Positions 1 to 10,304 are shown, counted from the first letter of the stretch. The stretch is 64,000 nt of DNA from Rebecca billardiae RCC1528 (GCA_965240325.2 OZ251246.1:1054001-1118000), one strand, 5' to 3'. Translations and numbers: made by a program. The notes: generated by a model not told the origin, from the letters alone.

Positions 1-343
1 CGACCAGGCCCGGAGATTCTGCTCAAGCACAGCAGCGCAGGCTGCAGGGTCGCGGAGCGGCGCGCGCGGATGAGCCGCGGTGATGATTGGCGGACTCGCA
101 AAGTGGCGCGCACGACAACGCGCGCGCACCCTATATGCGCGAAGATTATGATGTACGTACTATTGTCAAGTATAGAGTCTATATATACTACTACATATAT
201 ATATATTTAATATATATATATATGCATGTGATGTGTGCTGTGTGTATATAGCGTCGTCGCGCGCTGGCATCGCAACCAGCAGTGGCCTACTGCGCCGCCC
301 AGTCTCAGCGGGCCTCGTCAATCGTCATCAGACGATCAGGCAG
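1..343. other. Non-coding, AT microsatellite
   Basis: No gene is supported here. The stretch from about 178 to 228 is a (TA)n-rich microsatellite. It lies downstream of the minus-strand MgtC-like gene and probably contains that gene's 3' UTR and terminator, but no clear signal is visible. Confidence 0.6.
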
Positions 344-1380
344 TCAGATGTGGATGCTCGCTCGCGGCTTTCCGCCGCCCTTCTCCTTGATGTCGCTGGC
401 GATCACGGCTCTGGCTGGCGGCCACTGATTCGGCTTGGAGTAGGCGGACGCCTTTCCCGGTGGGGGAAGCGTGGCCTCACTGCGGCTCGCCGTAACCACC
501 TGCACGGAGGACAGCGGCTCGTCCGAGGCTTCCGCGCGCATCTTCTCGGTGGGCGAGCTGCGGCACGCGCGCGCCCAAGGGGGGCGCGCGGACGCGTGAG
601 CGCGTGCCCGGTCGGCGCGCGCCACGCGGCGGGGCGGCCGGGCGGGCGGCAGGCGCACCGTGGCGCGAAGCGCAGGTACACGATGCACGCGAAGCTCGAG
701 AAGAACGCCGGCACGTACAGCCCGCCGCCAGCCAGGATGCCGACCGCGGCGGAGAGCCACACGCTGGTCGCGGTCGTGAGGCCATGCACCTCGGGCGTCT
801 CGGTGCCGTCCTTGAGCTTGGTGGTGCCCTTCCAGATGGACGCGGCGCCAAGGAAGCCGACGCCCGAGGGGATCGCCGCGGACACGCGCGACGCGTCCCA
901 GTTCATCGGCCCGTCCCAGAACGCGTACACCGAGTCGATCGTGAAGACGCACGAGCCCATGCACACCATCGCCATCGTGCGGATGCCGGCCGCTCTGTCG
1001 GCGCGCCGCCGCTCCCAGCCGATGAACGAGCCGAGCACGATCGACGCGATCACCCGCACGCACATCTCGCACTCCCACTTGTTCAACCCGCCGAGCACCA
1101 CGTACCGGTGGAATTTGCATGCGTCCTTGAGGTAGTCTATGTTCTTGTACTCGATGCCGGAGCGCGCGCGGTACGAGTGGTGTGTGAGCGCCTCGGTGCA
1201 CGGCGGCGCGGTCAGCGGCGCGAGTAGCGAGATGATGCTGTACACGAAGAGGCCGGTGACCGCCAGTGCGTACATCAGCAACGTCCACCGCGAGACCTCA
1301 TCGGAGAAGTACGCCACCATGCTGGCCGTCGCCGTGCTTCGCCCGCTCGCACGCCCGAGCGCGGCCAACCGGACCGGCAT
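344..1380 (-). CDS. MgtC/SapB-family membrane protein, copy 1
   Basis: Two exons, 659-1380 and 344-557, joined at phase 2 across a 101-bp intron (donor GTGCGC, acceptor GCAG), give 311 aa. The MgtC/SapB pattern is clear: GWERRRADRAAGIRT at residues 121-135, the conserved Asp of WDASRV near 162, GVGFLGAASIW at 173-183 and GLTTATSVW at 200-208, followed by a Gly-rich helix. Several hydrophobic helices indicate a polytopic membrane protein; an N-terminal segment at 34-55 precedes the family core. In bacteria MgtC proteins act in Mg2+ limitation and regulate F-type ATPase; their role in algae is not established. The protein continues after the splice into a hydrophilic tail ending RASIHI. A tandem paralogue lies just upstream on the same strand. 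The exon join is inferred from frame and from the paralogue. Confidence 0.8.
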
Positions 1381-1651
1381 TTCGCGGCTGACGAACGGCC
1401 TGTGATTCGTCGGCGTTCAGCCGTCGAACATCACTGATCTCCGATCAACGTGTGACAGTGTAATCGTCACTGCCAGTGTCATCACTAGGATCCACATTGA
1501 CAATGGTGGCAATGGACTGAATGACTTTCTGGGTTAAAGTGACTTGTGAGCTCGCCTCCCGCTGCGCGCACATGCAGCTTACACGGGACTACGTCGACTG
1601 GGCAACGACACAGGCGGCCTTCCGGTGCCGCAGATGTCATTCTGCTGCTCA

Positions 1652-2609
1652 TCACACGTGGATGGACGGCCGCCTCTCGCCCAGCCGCGCCGGTGCCGCG
1701 CTGGATTTGCCATGCGCAGACGCCCCGCTCCGCGGCAGCAGCTGCTTGCGCAGCGGGTCACCCGCCAGCGGAGAGGGCTTCGCATCATCCTTCTTTGACT
1801 GCGACGCCCTGGGGGTCACCGCGCCGCGGGGGCCAGGCGGGCGGGGGCGTCGTGCCGCGGCGCGTGTCAGCAGACGCGCGCGCGAGCCGCGCGGCGCCGG
1901 CGCGCGCAGGGCGCACGTACCGCGGTGCGAAGCGCAGGTACATGATGCTGGCGACGGTGGAGAAGACGGCCGGGAAGTACATCGCGCCGCCCATCATGAT
2001 GCCCACCGCGGCGGAGAGCCACACGCTCGTCGCGGTCGTGAGGCCGTGCACCTCGGGCGTGAGCGCGCCGTCCTCCTTCTTGGTGGTGCCCTTCCAGATC
2101 GACGCGGCGCCGAGGAAGCCCACCCCCGAGGGGATGGCGGCGGAGACGCGCGCCGAGTCCCAGGACATCGGGCCGTCCCAGAACGCGTACACGGAGCCGA
2201 TCGTGAAGACGCACGAGCCCATGCACACCATCGCCATCGTGCGGATGCCGGCCGCGCGGTCCGCGCGCCGCCGCTCCCAGCCGATCATCGAGCCGAGGAA
2301 GATGCTGAAGAAGATGCGCGCGCACATGTCGCACTCCCACTTGTTCAGGCCGAGGAGGACGTTGTACCGCACGAACTTGCACGCGTCGATCGGGTAGTCC
2401 GGGTTGTTGTACTCCACGTCGTCGCGCGCGCGCAGCAGCTCGGGCCCAGGCTCGTGCTCGCACGGCGGCTGGATCAGCGGCTGCAGCACCGCGATCACCG
2501 TGTAGATCGCCATGAGCGTGGTGATCACCGCGTACGCGGCGATCTCCGACACGCCCGCATCCGACGAGAAGTACCCCATCTGCTTCGAATTCCGCCTGAA
2601 GAGCTCCAT
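1652..2609 (-). CDS. MgtC/SapB-family membrane protein, copy 2
   Basis: Tandem paralogue of the gene downstream. Exons 1921-2609 and 1652-1808 join at phase 2 across a 112-bp intron (donor GTACGT, acceptor CCCAG), giving 281 aa. I chose the acceptor because only that frame gives a tail ending RPSIHV, matching RASIHI in copy 1. The core motifs IGWERRRADRAAGIRT, GVGFLGAASIW and GLTTATSVW are identical or nearly so, so the pair arose by duplication. The first ATG in frame is at 2609; the open frame runs upstream without another ATG. The start lies 126 bp from the divergent DedA-like gene, so the two probably share a promoter region. Function is known only by family, a bacterial-type inner-membrane protein; localisation here is unknown. 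Confidence 0.8.
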
Positions 2610-2735
2610 GCGGGATACTGTATGCACGCGTCGCGCCGCCGCCCCGCCGGAGGGCGAGGTCGACCGAGCGGGCGATCGCGAGGGCGGCAGGGCGCGCCCG
2701 CCCGGACTTCGCCCGTTCGCCGCGCCGGCTCGTCA

Positions 2736-3662
2736 ATGACCTTGACAATGGCGACGGCCGTGCTGCTCGCCGCTACGTGCTTTGCCTCGCCTCCGGTGTT
2801 TGCCATCCGCTCGCCCGCGCTGGCCAGCGGCCTTGGGTCCGCACGCGGCATGCGAGCCCGCGCGCCCTCGCCGCAGAGCCACGCGGCGCGCGCGCGCGTC
2901 AAGCTGCTTGCCGGTCCGTCGCTCGCGGAGCTGCACGCGCTGTCGGCGCGCATCCGGCCGGAGCACTACTTCGGGTACCTGATGCTCGCGGGTATTGGCA
3001 TCCCCGTGAGCGAGGACGGCCTCGTGCTGCTCGCGGGCAGCCTGCTCGCCTCCTTCCCCCCGGCGCGCCGCGTGGCCACCGTGCTGGCAATCTACCTCGG
3101 CGTGGTGCTGTCGGACGGTGAGACGTTCTTCCTCGGACGCTGGGCGCGCGCGCGCGGGCAGAAGCTCGGGCCCGTGCTCAGCCGGCTGATCGGCGTCCCG
3201 CCCGCGCCGAGCTCCGCCGAGCCGGGCCTCGAGGGCAGCGCCGACGCCGCCGATGCCGCCGCGCCCGCCCCGGGCGCGCGCCGCGGCAAGAGCGGCCAAG
3301 CGCAGGAGCTGATCCGCCGCAGTGGCGGTTACGTCGGTTTCGTCGCGCGCTTCTGCGTGGGGCTGCGGGGAGCGATCGCGCTGCTGTGCGGCGCGTCGCT
3401 CAGCGTGAGTGGCGCGCAGTACGTCGGCGGCGCGGCCGTCGGCGCGCTCCTCACCGTGCCGATACAGCTCGCCGTCGGCGCGTGCGTGCGCGAGCGCATC
3501 GCCACCCCGGTCGGTCTGGCGTCGATCGTGGCATCGCTGTACTGCATCGGGCCGGCCGTTGCTACCGTCGCCTCCGCCGTCGCGGGCGTTGCTGCCGTCC
3601 GGCGACGGCGCAGGGAGTCGGAGTCGGCAGCCGAGCTAGGACCCGACGGCGCCGAGGGATGA
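2736..3662 (+). CDS. DedA/VTT (SNARE-associated Golgi-type) membrane protein
   Basis: A single exon of 308 aa. The N-terminus (MTLTMATAVLLAATCFA) looks like a signal or organelle-targeting sequence and is followed by an Ala/Arg-rich stretch. The core from about residue 70 has a DedA/VTT layout: a hydrophobic start, the GIGIPVSEDGLVLLAGSLLA segment (about 90-110), the GETFFLGRWARARG segment near 130, and RFCVGLRGAIALLCGASLS near 208-226, matching the family's F-x-R...R-G...G-x-x pattern. C-terminal hydrophobic helices end in a short Arg-rich tail. DedA proteins are polytopic and include lipid scramblases and transport-related proteins. Substrate and compartment are not determined. An Ala-rich insert of about 45 residues (near 155-200) is unusual. 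The gene is divergent from MgtC-like copy 2. Confidence 0.72.
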   Translation: MTLTMATAVLLAATCFASPPVFAIRSPALASGLGSARGMRARAPSPQSHAARARVKLLAGPSLAELHALSARIRPEHYFGYLMLAGIGIPVSEDGLVLLAGSLLASFPPARRVATVLAIYLGVVLSDGETFFLGRWARARGQKLGPVLSRLIGVPPAPSSAEPGLEGSADAADAAAPAPGARRGKSGQAQELIRRSGGYVGFVARFCVGLRGAIALLCGASLSVSGAQYVGGAAVGALLTVPIQLAVGACVRERIATPVGLASIVASLYCIGPAVATVASAVAGVAAVRRRRRESESAAELGPDGAEG

Positions 3663-4111
3663 CTCTGATACCGATACGAGCCGTGTCGCGCACGCGCCGG
3701 ACAGCGCCGGTGGTTGTCGAATGTCGGTGGCGCAGCGCAGTCCGCGCCCACGAATCGATCGACGGTGGCCGATTTGTCATAAATAATTTGAGGTCGCCGC
3801 GTGCGGGATCCGCAGGCGCGGCGCCGCTCTGCGCTTGCGGCGGTCGTTCGCCTGGACACGCAAGTGCCAGCAGTGAGTGAAACCACTATGTAGTTTACTA
3901 AGAATAAGAGACGCACGTACAGCTCAGGCGAGATTGACGCCAACTGTCACCGCGCGCATGAAGCCATTGTCGTTTTAGCGCCGTCGGAAGAACCATTCAG
4001 TATACGACTGTCAACTGTGCAACAGTCAACAGCGCTACAATACGAGTGTAGAGTACTCTTGTCGTACAGTACAGTACGGGCTGCCGTGGCGGCCGCCATC
4101 GGTGGACGTCG
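3663..4111. other. Intergenic, nothing recognised
   Basis: About 450 bp between two plus-strand genes. It should hold the 3' UTR of the DedA-like gene and the promoter of the oxygenase gene. I see no repeat, RNA gene or coding signal. Confidence 0.5.
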
Positions 4112-6433
4112 ATGCCGAAAGGACGGATGTACCTCCGCGAGGTCGGAGCGTACGCCGCCAAGCGGGCGGGGCGCAGCCTCAGTCGCGCCGAGCTCGCGGC
4201 GTTGGTGGGTAGCGTGCCCATCCGCTCCGATGGGTCCGTCACAGCCGTCGACGTGGATGCAGCTCTCGAGCGCGTCGCGCCGGCGCGGCCGCTGCGCCCG
4301 GCGCAGGCACCCCGCTCGAGCGCGCTGCCTGAGCGTCAGATGGTCGCGCTGGCGCTGGCGCTCGCGGGCGCGGGCGCAGCTGTGGCGGGCTCTATCCCGT
4401 GGGCGCTGGCCGTATTGATCGCCGCGTGCGCCCTCGCGCTGCACCGCTCGGCCACCGCGACGCCGCCTGTCGCGCAGCCTCCCGCCGTGCCAGCGGGCGA
4501 GCCTTTGCACGAGCTGGCCCGGACCGCCGCGGCCCCGAGCCGCGAGCGGAAGGCGTCGTCGGAGGTGGGCACCGCGTGGGCGCGCGAAGATGCCAGCCCG
4601 GCCACGCTGCCGCCGCTCGCCGCCCTGCGCGAGGCGGAGGCGCAGCTGGGCGCGCGCATGCGCTCGCACCCGCCGTCCGCAGGCCTTGGGGCGGCGCTTG
4701 CAGAGCTGCCGGCCAGCGCGCTCTTCCGCACGCGCTTCTGGGAGCGCGCGCCGCTGGTGGTGCGCGGGCTGCCGGCACTGCGCGAGCCGGCGTACGCGCT
4801 CGGCGAAGCGGAGCTCGCCGCCGCCCGGCTGCAGCCGAGCGCGCGCGGCGCGTGGTTTTCTGTGCCGCCCTCGCCGCCCGCGCCGCCATCGCCGCCCTCG
4901 CCGCCCTCGCCGTGTGCGCCACGCGCGCCCGCCGGTCTGAGCGCGCCGTCGGCGGCTGGCGGCGCGGATGGCGCGCGGGGCGCAGGGCGCGAGGCGGAGC
5001 GGGCGCGGCTCGAGGCGCTCGACTTTGTGCGCGCGGCGATGCAGCCGCTGCGTGTCGCGACCAGCGCGCCGGACATCGCAGCGGCCGAGGCGGACGCCGC
5101 CGACAGTGCGCCACCGCCTGCGCGCATCGATGGCGACGCGCTGGCGCGGAGGCTGCGTGCCGACGGCGCGACGCTGTCGGTCACGGCGGCGGGCTGCCTC
5201 TTCCCCGCCGCCGCGCGGCTGTGCCTGGACGCGCTCGCGGCGTTTGAGCTGCCAGTCAACGCGAATCTCTACGCCAGCGGCGCGCGCGCGCCCGACGGCG
5301 GCCGCGCGGCGCCGGCCCTGGCGCCAGGGCAGCCGGGGGCGCAGCAGCACGCGTGCGCGACACCTGCGCACGCAGACACGGAGGACAACTTGGTCTTCCA
5401 GCTGAGCGGCGCGAAGGCGTGGGTGCTGCTGCACCCGGCGTGCTGCGCGCGCGAGGGCGAGGCAGAGGCCCACGTCCTGCCGCTGGCGGACGGCGCGGGC
5501 TGGCATGCACTCGGCAAGGGCGGCCGCGCGCTGCCGCGCGGCTGCGCAGGCGCGCTGCTGGCGGCGGCGCAGGCGCTGGCGCGCGGCGCTGGCGACGTCG
5601 AGGCGCGCGGTGCGCCGAGCGCTGCAGCCGCGCCAGGCGACGCGCCCGACGGCTGGCTGCCCGCGCACGCCGGCCGCGTGCGCGTGGTGCTGCTGCGCGC
5701 GGGGGATTTGCTCTATGTCCCGCGCGGCTGGGTGCACGCGACGAGCGTCGGGCTGGGGGGCGCCCGCGCGGCCAAGGCCAAGCCCGCGGCGCGTGCGCAG
5801 CCGCCGCGTGCCGCCGCCGCGGACGAGCCTGCCGCCGAGCTGTCCGTCGGGCTGACGCTCTCCGTGCACACCGCGGCGGTGCACGCGTGCGTGCCCGCGG
5901 CGCTCGCGATGGCCGCAGCCGCTGCCACGCGCCGCCCGGACGGCTGGTGCCCGCAGCTCCAGCTGTGGTCGCGCGAGGGCGCGCTCGCACGCGCGTGCGC
6001 CCGCGAGCCGCGGCTGCGGCGCGCGCTGCGCATCGGCGCGCTGGCCGGCGCGCCGTGCGGCGTGCCGCGCGCGGAGGCGGGGGCCGGCGCGGACGACGCG
6101 GGCGGCGCCGAGGCGGGGGAGCTGGCGCGGCTGTTGGAGCAACTCGTGTGGCCGCACGCGCGTGCGGCGCTGGGCGGGGCCGCCCCTGCGACCATGTGTG
6201 CCGCTCTCGGCCTGCCAGCGGGCGCGTTCGAGCGGGCGCTGGCGCGGCATGCGGCGTGCACGCGCGAGACCGTGAGGCAGCTGCGCGCGCTCTATGAGGG
6301 GGCGCTCAGCGCAGCCGCGCAGCCGAGCGGCGGCGGCTCTGACGGCGGGCGCGCGGACGCGGAGCGCGCCTGGGCGCGGGTCAGTGCGGTGCTGGATGCT
6401 CACACGGTGCGCCTGCTCGGCCGTGGGGAGTGA
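4112..6433 (+). CDS. NO66/MINA-type JmjC (cupin_4) 2-oxoglutarate oxygenase
   Basis: An uninterrupted ORF of 773 aa. FRTRFWERAPLVVRG matches the start of the ribosomal-oxygenase fold. The 2OG/Fe(II) core contains HADTEDNLVFQLSGAKAWVL with H420 and D422 as iron ligands, and GDLLYVPRGWVHATS with H542 as the third. NO66 and MINA53 hydroxylate histidines of ribosomal proteins, and NO66 has also been reported as a histone demethylase. The region after the cupin could be the dimerisation/winged-helix part but is low in complexity. Oddities are a hydrophobic stretch at about residues 76-110 that could form one or two membrane helices, a Pro-rich linker (PPSPPAPPSPPSPPSP) and many Ala/Arg insertions. 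Membrane anchoring would be atypical for a nucleolar enzyme. No intron is needed. Confidence 0.75.
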   Translation: MPKGRMYLREVGAYAAKRAGRSLSRAELAALVGSVPIRSDGSVTAVDVDAALERVAPARPLRPAQAPRSSALPERQMVALALALAGAGAAVAGSIPWALAVLIAACALALHRSATATPPVAQPPAVPAGEPLHELARTAAAPSRERKASSEVGTAWAREDASPATLPPLAALREAEAQLGARMRSHPPSAGLGAALAELPASALFRTRFWERAPLVVRGLPALREPAYALGEAELAAARLQPSARGAWFSVPPSPPAPPSPPSPPSPCAPRAPAGLSAPSAAGGADGARGAGREAERARLEALDFVRAAMQPLRVATSAPDIAAAEADAADSAPPPARIDGDALARRLRADGATLSVTAAGCLFPAAARLCLDALAAFELPVNANLYASGARAPDGGRAAPALAPGQPGAQQHACATPAHADTEDNLVFQLSGAKAWVLLHPACCAREGEAEAHVLPLADGAGWHALGKGGRALPRGCAGALLAAAQALARGAGDVEARGAPSAAAAPGDAPDGWLPAHAGRVRVVLLRAGDLLYVPRGWVHATSVGLGGARAAKAKPAARAQPPRAAAADEPAAELSVGLTLSVHTAAVHACVPAALAMAAAAATRRPDGWCPQLQLWSREGALARACAREPRLRRALRIGALAGAPCGVPRAEAGAGADDAGGAEAGELARLLEQLVWPHARAALGGAAPATMCAALGLPAGAFERALARHAACTRETVRQLRALYEGALSAAAQPSGGGSDGGRADAERAWARVSAVLDAHTVRLLGRGE

Positions 6434-6827
6434 TCGATGGCGCAGACGACGAGTGTCCGTGTGACTGCAATCTGCGTGCACGTGTGAGTGTCTCCAGTGA
6501 CGGGGGGGGGGTCAGCGCGCACCTCGGCACGCGCCGCACCCGGCGCCGTGGTCGCCTGGTCGGAGGGCTGCTGCCGTGATGTGACATGCAGCAGTGCCGA
6601 TTTCAGCTAGCAGAGCTCCACGCCTCCACGGCTGCGCCTCCCCACCTGCTTCACCTTGTCCCGCCTCTGCTGCTCAGTCTGTCCAGCCACACGGTCCGTG
6701 GGCATGAATCACTGTGATGCACGACAGCAAGCAAAACGCGCACATGCAATTTGATGCAGCATGCACATTTATCAATATTTGATTCGCCGACGACTGACGA
6801 GGCGCATTCGATATTTGAGGCATCAGC
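6434..6827. other. Intergenic, nothing recognised
   Basis: About 390 bp between two plus-strand genes, becoming AT-richer near 6740-6815 just before the methyltransferase start. That is compatible with a promoter, but no specific element can be assigned. Confidence 0.5.
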
Positions 6828-7793
6828 ATGCCGGACGTGGCGCGTATCATCGCTGTCCAGGCCGTGCTGCTCGCGCAGGTGTGCGGTCGTGAGCACAACC
6901 CGCATCGGCTCGGGCCCGCGTCCAACGTCGGCTCCGGCGCCTCCGAGCTCCCCGCTGCCGCGTGCAACCGCGCCTCCGGCTTCAAGGCCGTTACGTTCTT
7001 CGTCGGCAACGACACGCTCGCGTCTGCCAACGCATCGCTGGCGCAGGAGGGGCAGGATCTGATCGTCTCTGGGCTGCTGGGCAACAAGACGGGCGGCTTC
7101 TTCGTCGACCTCGCCGCAAACGACGCCATCGACATCAGCAACACATTCGTGCTCGAGCGCAGCTTCGGGTGGGACGGAATCTGCATCGAGGCCAACCCAA
7201 AGTACCTGTGGGCGCTGGCGCACCGGCGGTGTGCGCTCGCCGCGGCCGTCGTCTCCGATCGGGTGGGGAAGCGAGTCCAATTCATCGACGATGATGGCAT
7301 GGGCCACGTCATCCGTGTTCGAGGCCCGCCCAGAAGTGAGTCTGCGCCCGCGCGCGCGCACACAACGACCACCCTGGGCACCGTCCTGCGACAGCTGGGC
7401 GCCCCGAGCCGCTTCGATTACCTCAGCCTCGATATCGAGGGATCCGAGTGGCTCGTGCTCAGCAGCTTCCCGTACGACGAGTTCTCCTTCCGCGTGCTGA
7501 GTGTGGAGAGGCCAACCCAGCAGATCCACGACCTGCTCATCTCGAAGGGCTACTATTACCTGTGGTGCACAAGTGGCATTCGAGACATTTTTTACGTGCA
7601 CTCCAGTCTGGCTGCGCAGCCCGACAGCGCCCAGGCGGTCATCGAGACGATCCATCGCTTCGCGCCAATGCACAAGTGCAACGACAACGCATACCCGTCG
7701 CCGCCCGGTCCGACTAAGATGCACGTGAAGAGTGCCGAGCGCTTCCCAGGGCTCAGGTACCCTCCAGGCTGCCGCAGGTGCCCGCGTGATTAA
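6828..7793 (+). CDS. FkbM-family (Methyltransf_21) SAM-dependent methyltransferase
   Basis: A single exon of 321 aa. A hydrophobic N-terminus (residues 5-19) may be a signal peptide or anchor. Motif I is FFVDLAANDA at 91-100, WDGICIEANPKY follows at 115-126 with the acidic residue that binds the SAM ribose, and DYLSLDIEGSEWLVL at 197-211 is the hallmark FkbM block. FkbM-type enzymes O-methylate hydroxyl groups of sugars or polyketides; the protist members are mostly uncharacterised. The C-terminus has several Cys residues, consistent with a lumenal or secreted domain. No intron is needed. The substrate is unknown. Confidence 0.8.
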   Translation: MPDVARIIAVQAVLLAQVCGREHNPHRLGPASNVGSGASELPAAACNRASGFKAVTFFVGNDTLASANASLAQEGQDLIVSGLLGNKTGGFFVDLAANDAIDISNTFVLERSFGWDGICIEANPKYLWALAHRRCALAAAVVSDRVGKRVQFIDDDGMGHVIRVRGPPRSESAPARAHTTTTLGTVLRQLGAPSRFDYLSLDIEGSEWLVLSSFPYDEFSFRVLSVERPTQQIHDLLISKGYYYLWCTSGIRDIFYVHSSLAAQPDSAQAVIETIHRFAPMHKCNDNAYPSPPGPTKMHVKSAERFPGLRYPPGCRRCPRD

Positions 7794-8199
7794 GTCCCGC
7801 TGCTTGCTCACTCCGATTCCACCTCCGACAGCGCGCCCTGCAGCCGCGCAGCCTGGCAGAGCCGTGCCGCGCCGCCGCCTGGCGCCGTGCGCGGCGGGCC
7901 GCGCGGCATCGCGGTCGTGACGACGCCGCCGACGATCGACGGAGACTCAGGCCTGCTGCTGCTGCCGTGCTGGGGCCATGCCAGGCGCCCGGCTCTCTAA
8001 GTCTAAGCCGAGCGTTATACGTCGCCGATGAGTCTAAAGCTACTCAGCTAGCGCGGTGAGTTGCTGATAGAAGCAGCAGCCTATGACTATGATGAGCGAG
8101 TCGCCAGGGGCTGCACGCATGCTATTAATATGACGAGCGCGCGTATATATATATGACGACGATGATCGGTCGATATATCGAAAGTGCGACGAAGTTTAT

Positions 8200-8255
<56 letters not shown>

Positions 8256-8615
8256 ATACTTCCTGGAACGTACGACACTGCGCTGCGCCGCGCCCGCGCT
8301 GACGGGCGGCTGACGCCGCGGCCGTGCCGCCAATAGCACACGGTGCTAGCTACTATACTGCTGCTACTATGCGCGGTACGACGGTGCCGAGTAGTGATGC
8401 GCGCGGCGTCGTCCTTGATATAATATTGACGCGGCTGCTGGCGCCGAAGGCGAAGTGGCCCGCCGCCCCGCCGCTGTGCCGCCGCTGGCAATGAGGGCAT
8501 CGGCATGCCCACTCAGCGTCCGGTGCGCTCAGAGCATCGGCGCGGATGCTTAGAGCGCGGCTGCCACCCGGAGACCTCGTCGCGGCACGGTCCGCTGCTC
8601 GCGTCAGTCAGTCAT
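7794..8615. other. Intergenic with (TA)n microsatellite
   Basis: About 820 bp between convergent genes (methyltransferase plus, Rab23-like minus). A long (TA)n tract occupies about 8199-8258. Otherwise no gene, RNA or transposon end is recognised. Confidence 0.6.
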
Positions 8616-9935
8616 TCAGACGATGGAGCACTTCACGCCCTTCTTGCCGCCCGTCCTCCTGATCGCGCCCCTGCACGCGCGCGACGAGCGCGGCGCACCA
8701 CCGCGGTTACCGGCGTGAGCGGCAGCGCACGGGCGGGCGGCGCCAAAGGGTGGCGGCGCGCCCGCGGCGGGCACGTGGACCGCTCGCGTGGCGCGTGCAG
8801 GCAGGCGGCGCGCCACACCGGTCGATGCGGAACGCCTTGCTCCCAGTGCCGTTCGCACTGCTGGTCGCGCCGCCCGCCGCGCCGCCTCCTCTGTCCGCCG
8901 CCGCCGCGTCGGCTCTGTGCGCCCCTGCGGCTGGCTGCTGCTGCTGCTGCGCATTCGCGCCCGCGCCGGCCCCGCCAAGCGAGCCGATCTGCTGCGCGCC
9001 GCCGCCGCCCTCCCCGCCCGCCGCCGCCGCCGCCGCGTGCTTCCTGTGCTGCGCGCCCGCCTTCGCGTGCGCCTCGGCCAGGTACTCAAACACGTCGGTC
9101 ACCATCGCGTTCTCCTTGACGCACGCGCGGTAGAAGCGCAGCTGCAGCTTGGACGCCAGCTCCTCCGCCTCCGCGCTGCGTGCCGACAGGCGCATGCGCA
9201 GAGGGCGTGTCAGTCGCAGGCGGGGCGTCGGTCGGAGGGCGTCGGTCGGAGGGCGGCGCAGGCGGCGCCGGCGCTACCAGCTATGGAGAGGCGTGGGCGT
9301 GCCAGCGTGCCACGCGCGTCCCCTGCCCGCACCCTCGCCCTGTCCCCGCGCCCCGCCCCCGCGCGTGCCACCGCGCGCGTGCACGCGCCAGCGCGCACGG
9401 GGTGACGGCCGCGTGCTCGATGAGGTCCGTCTTGTTCTGCACAAGCACCATCTGCACGGCCTCGCCCACCTCCGCGAGCACCTTGTCGCGCCAGCCGGTG
9501 ATAGCGTCGAATGAGGCGCGGTCGACGGTGGAGAAGACGAGCACGCACGCGCCTGCGCCGCGGTAGTACTGCCGCGTCAGCGTGTCGAACTCCTCCTGCC
9601 CCGCCGTGTCCCACACCATCATGCGCACGTGCTCGCCGAGCGCCTTCACGTAGTGGTCGCGCTCGAGGAAGTCGACGCCGATGGTCTTCTTGTAGTTCTC
9701 GGTGAACACGCCCTTGCAGAAGCGCGCGATCATCGACGTTTTGCCCACGCCGCCGTTCCCAACCACGATCACCTTGAGCGCCGCTGCGCGGTGTGCACGC
9801 ACACGCGCGCGCGGTGTGCGTGTGGGCATCAGCGCGCCGCAACGCCCGCGGGACGCGCCCGCAGCTCGTGCGCGTGCGTGTGCGCGCGAGGCAAGGTGCG
9901 CACGCACTCTCAACATCCTCTGCCACGATCGCCAT
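8616..9935 (-). CDS. RAB23: Rab23-like small GTPase, four exons
   Basis: Exons 9908-9935, 9399-9783, 8819-9175 and 8616-8670 join in frame to 274 aa. Donors are GTGCGT, GTGCGC and GTGTGG; acceptors end GCAG. The small first exon (MAIVAEDVE) joins to TALKVIVVGNGGVGKTSM, the start expected for Rab23. GTPase motifs: P-loop GNGGVGKT 18-25, KKTIGVDFLER 41-51, WDTAGQEE 67-74, NKTD 126-129 and a CVK variant of the SAK box at 156-158. LQLRFYRACVKEN and VFEYLAEAH also resemble Rab23. The C-terminal region is a long Ala/Gln/Gly-rich linker ending in CSIV, a CaaX-type prenylation site as in animal Rab23. Rab23 acts in ciliary membrane traffic, so a flagellate cell stage is implied. The last splice is the least certain because of low complexity. 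Confidence 0.9.
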
Positions 9936-10304
9936 CGCGTCACTCGCCTCTGGAGCCGCTCGCGCGACCGCTCGCGCCCGGGCGCAAGGCCTTGGCCTTG
10001 GCCGTGATGCGTGTGCGCGAGCACCTCCACCACAGCAGTGGCAACTGGCAAGGGGGAAGGAGCAAGTGGAACCCCAACGATGGCGCCCTAATCAGCTTTC
10101 TGAGTAATGATGTATGGATGAGCCCATATTCATGTGAGCGTCTGATTTAAGAGGCCGTGACTCTCCCCTATGCGCGCGGGTAAAGAGTCCTTGGCCAAGC
10201 TTGGGTGAGCTGTGGGGCCGGCACGATCCAACCCGGGGCTGCGTTCCAGGGCGCCGGGGTGCGCGCGCGCGAGAGCCGGCGCGTGTTCGTCTGGTGGTGG
10301 CGTG
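9936..10304. promoter_or_regulatory. Divergent promoter region, Rab23-like / PP5
   Basis: The 369 bp between the divergent start codons must carry the 5' UTRs and promoters of both genes. It is GC-rich and I see no TATA box. No specific element can be assigned. Confidence 0.4.

Noticed and set aside
1579-1788. Alternative last exon frame of MgtC copy 2
   Set aside because: The acceptor at 1809 gives a tail matching copy 1 (PSIHV versus ASIHI), so the other frames are less likely.
1521-2735. 5' extension of the DedA-like frame
   Set aside because: It lies antisense to the MgtC-like exon and is compositionally a shadow; the ATG at 2736 starts a good signal-like sequence.
3947-6481. An 844-aa open frame on the minus strand opposite the oxygenase gene
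   Set aside because: Arg/Ala-rich shadow of a GC-rich gene with no domain; the plus strand carries clear catalytic motifs.
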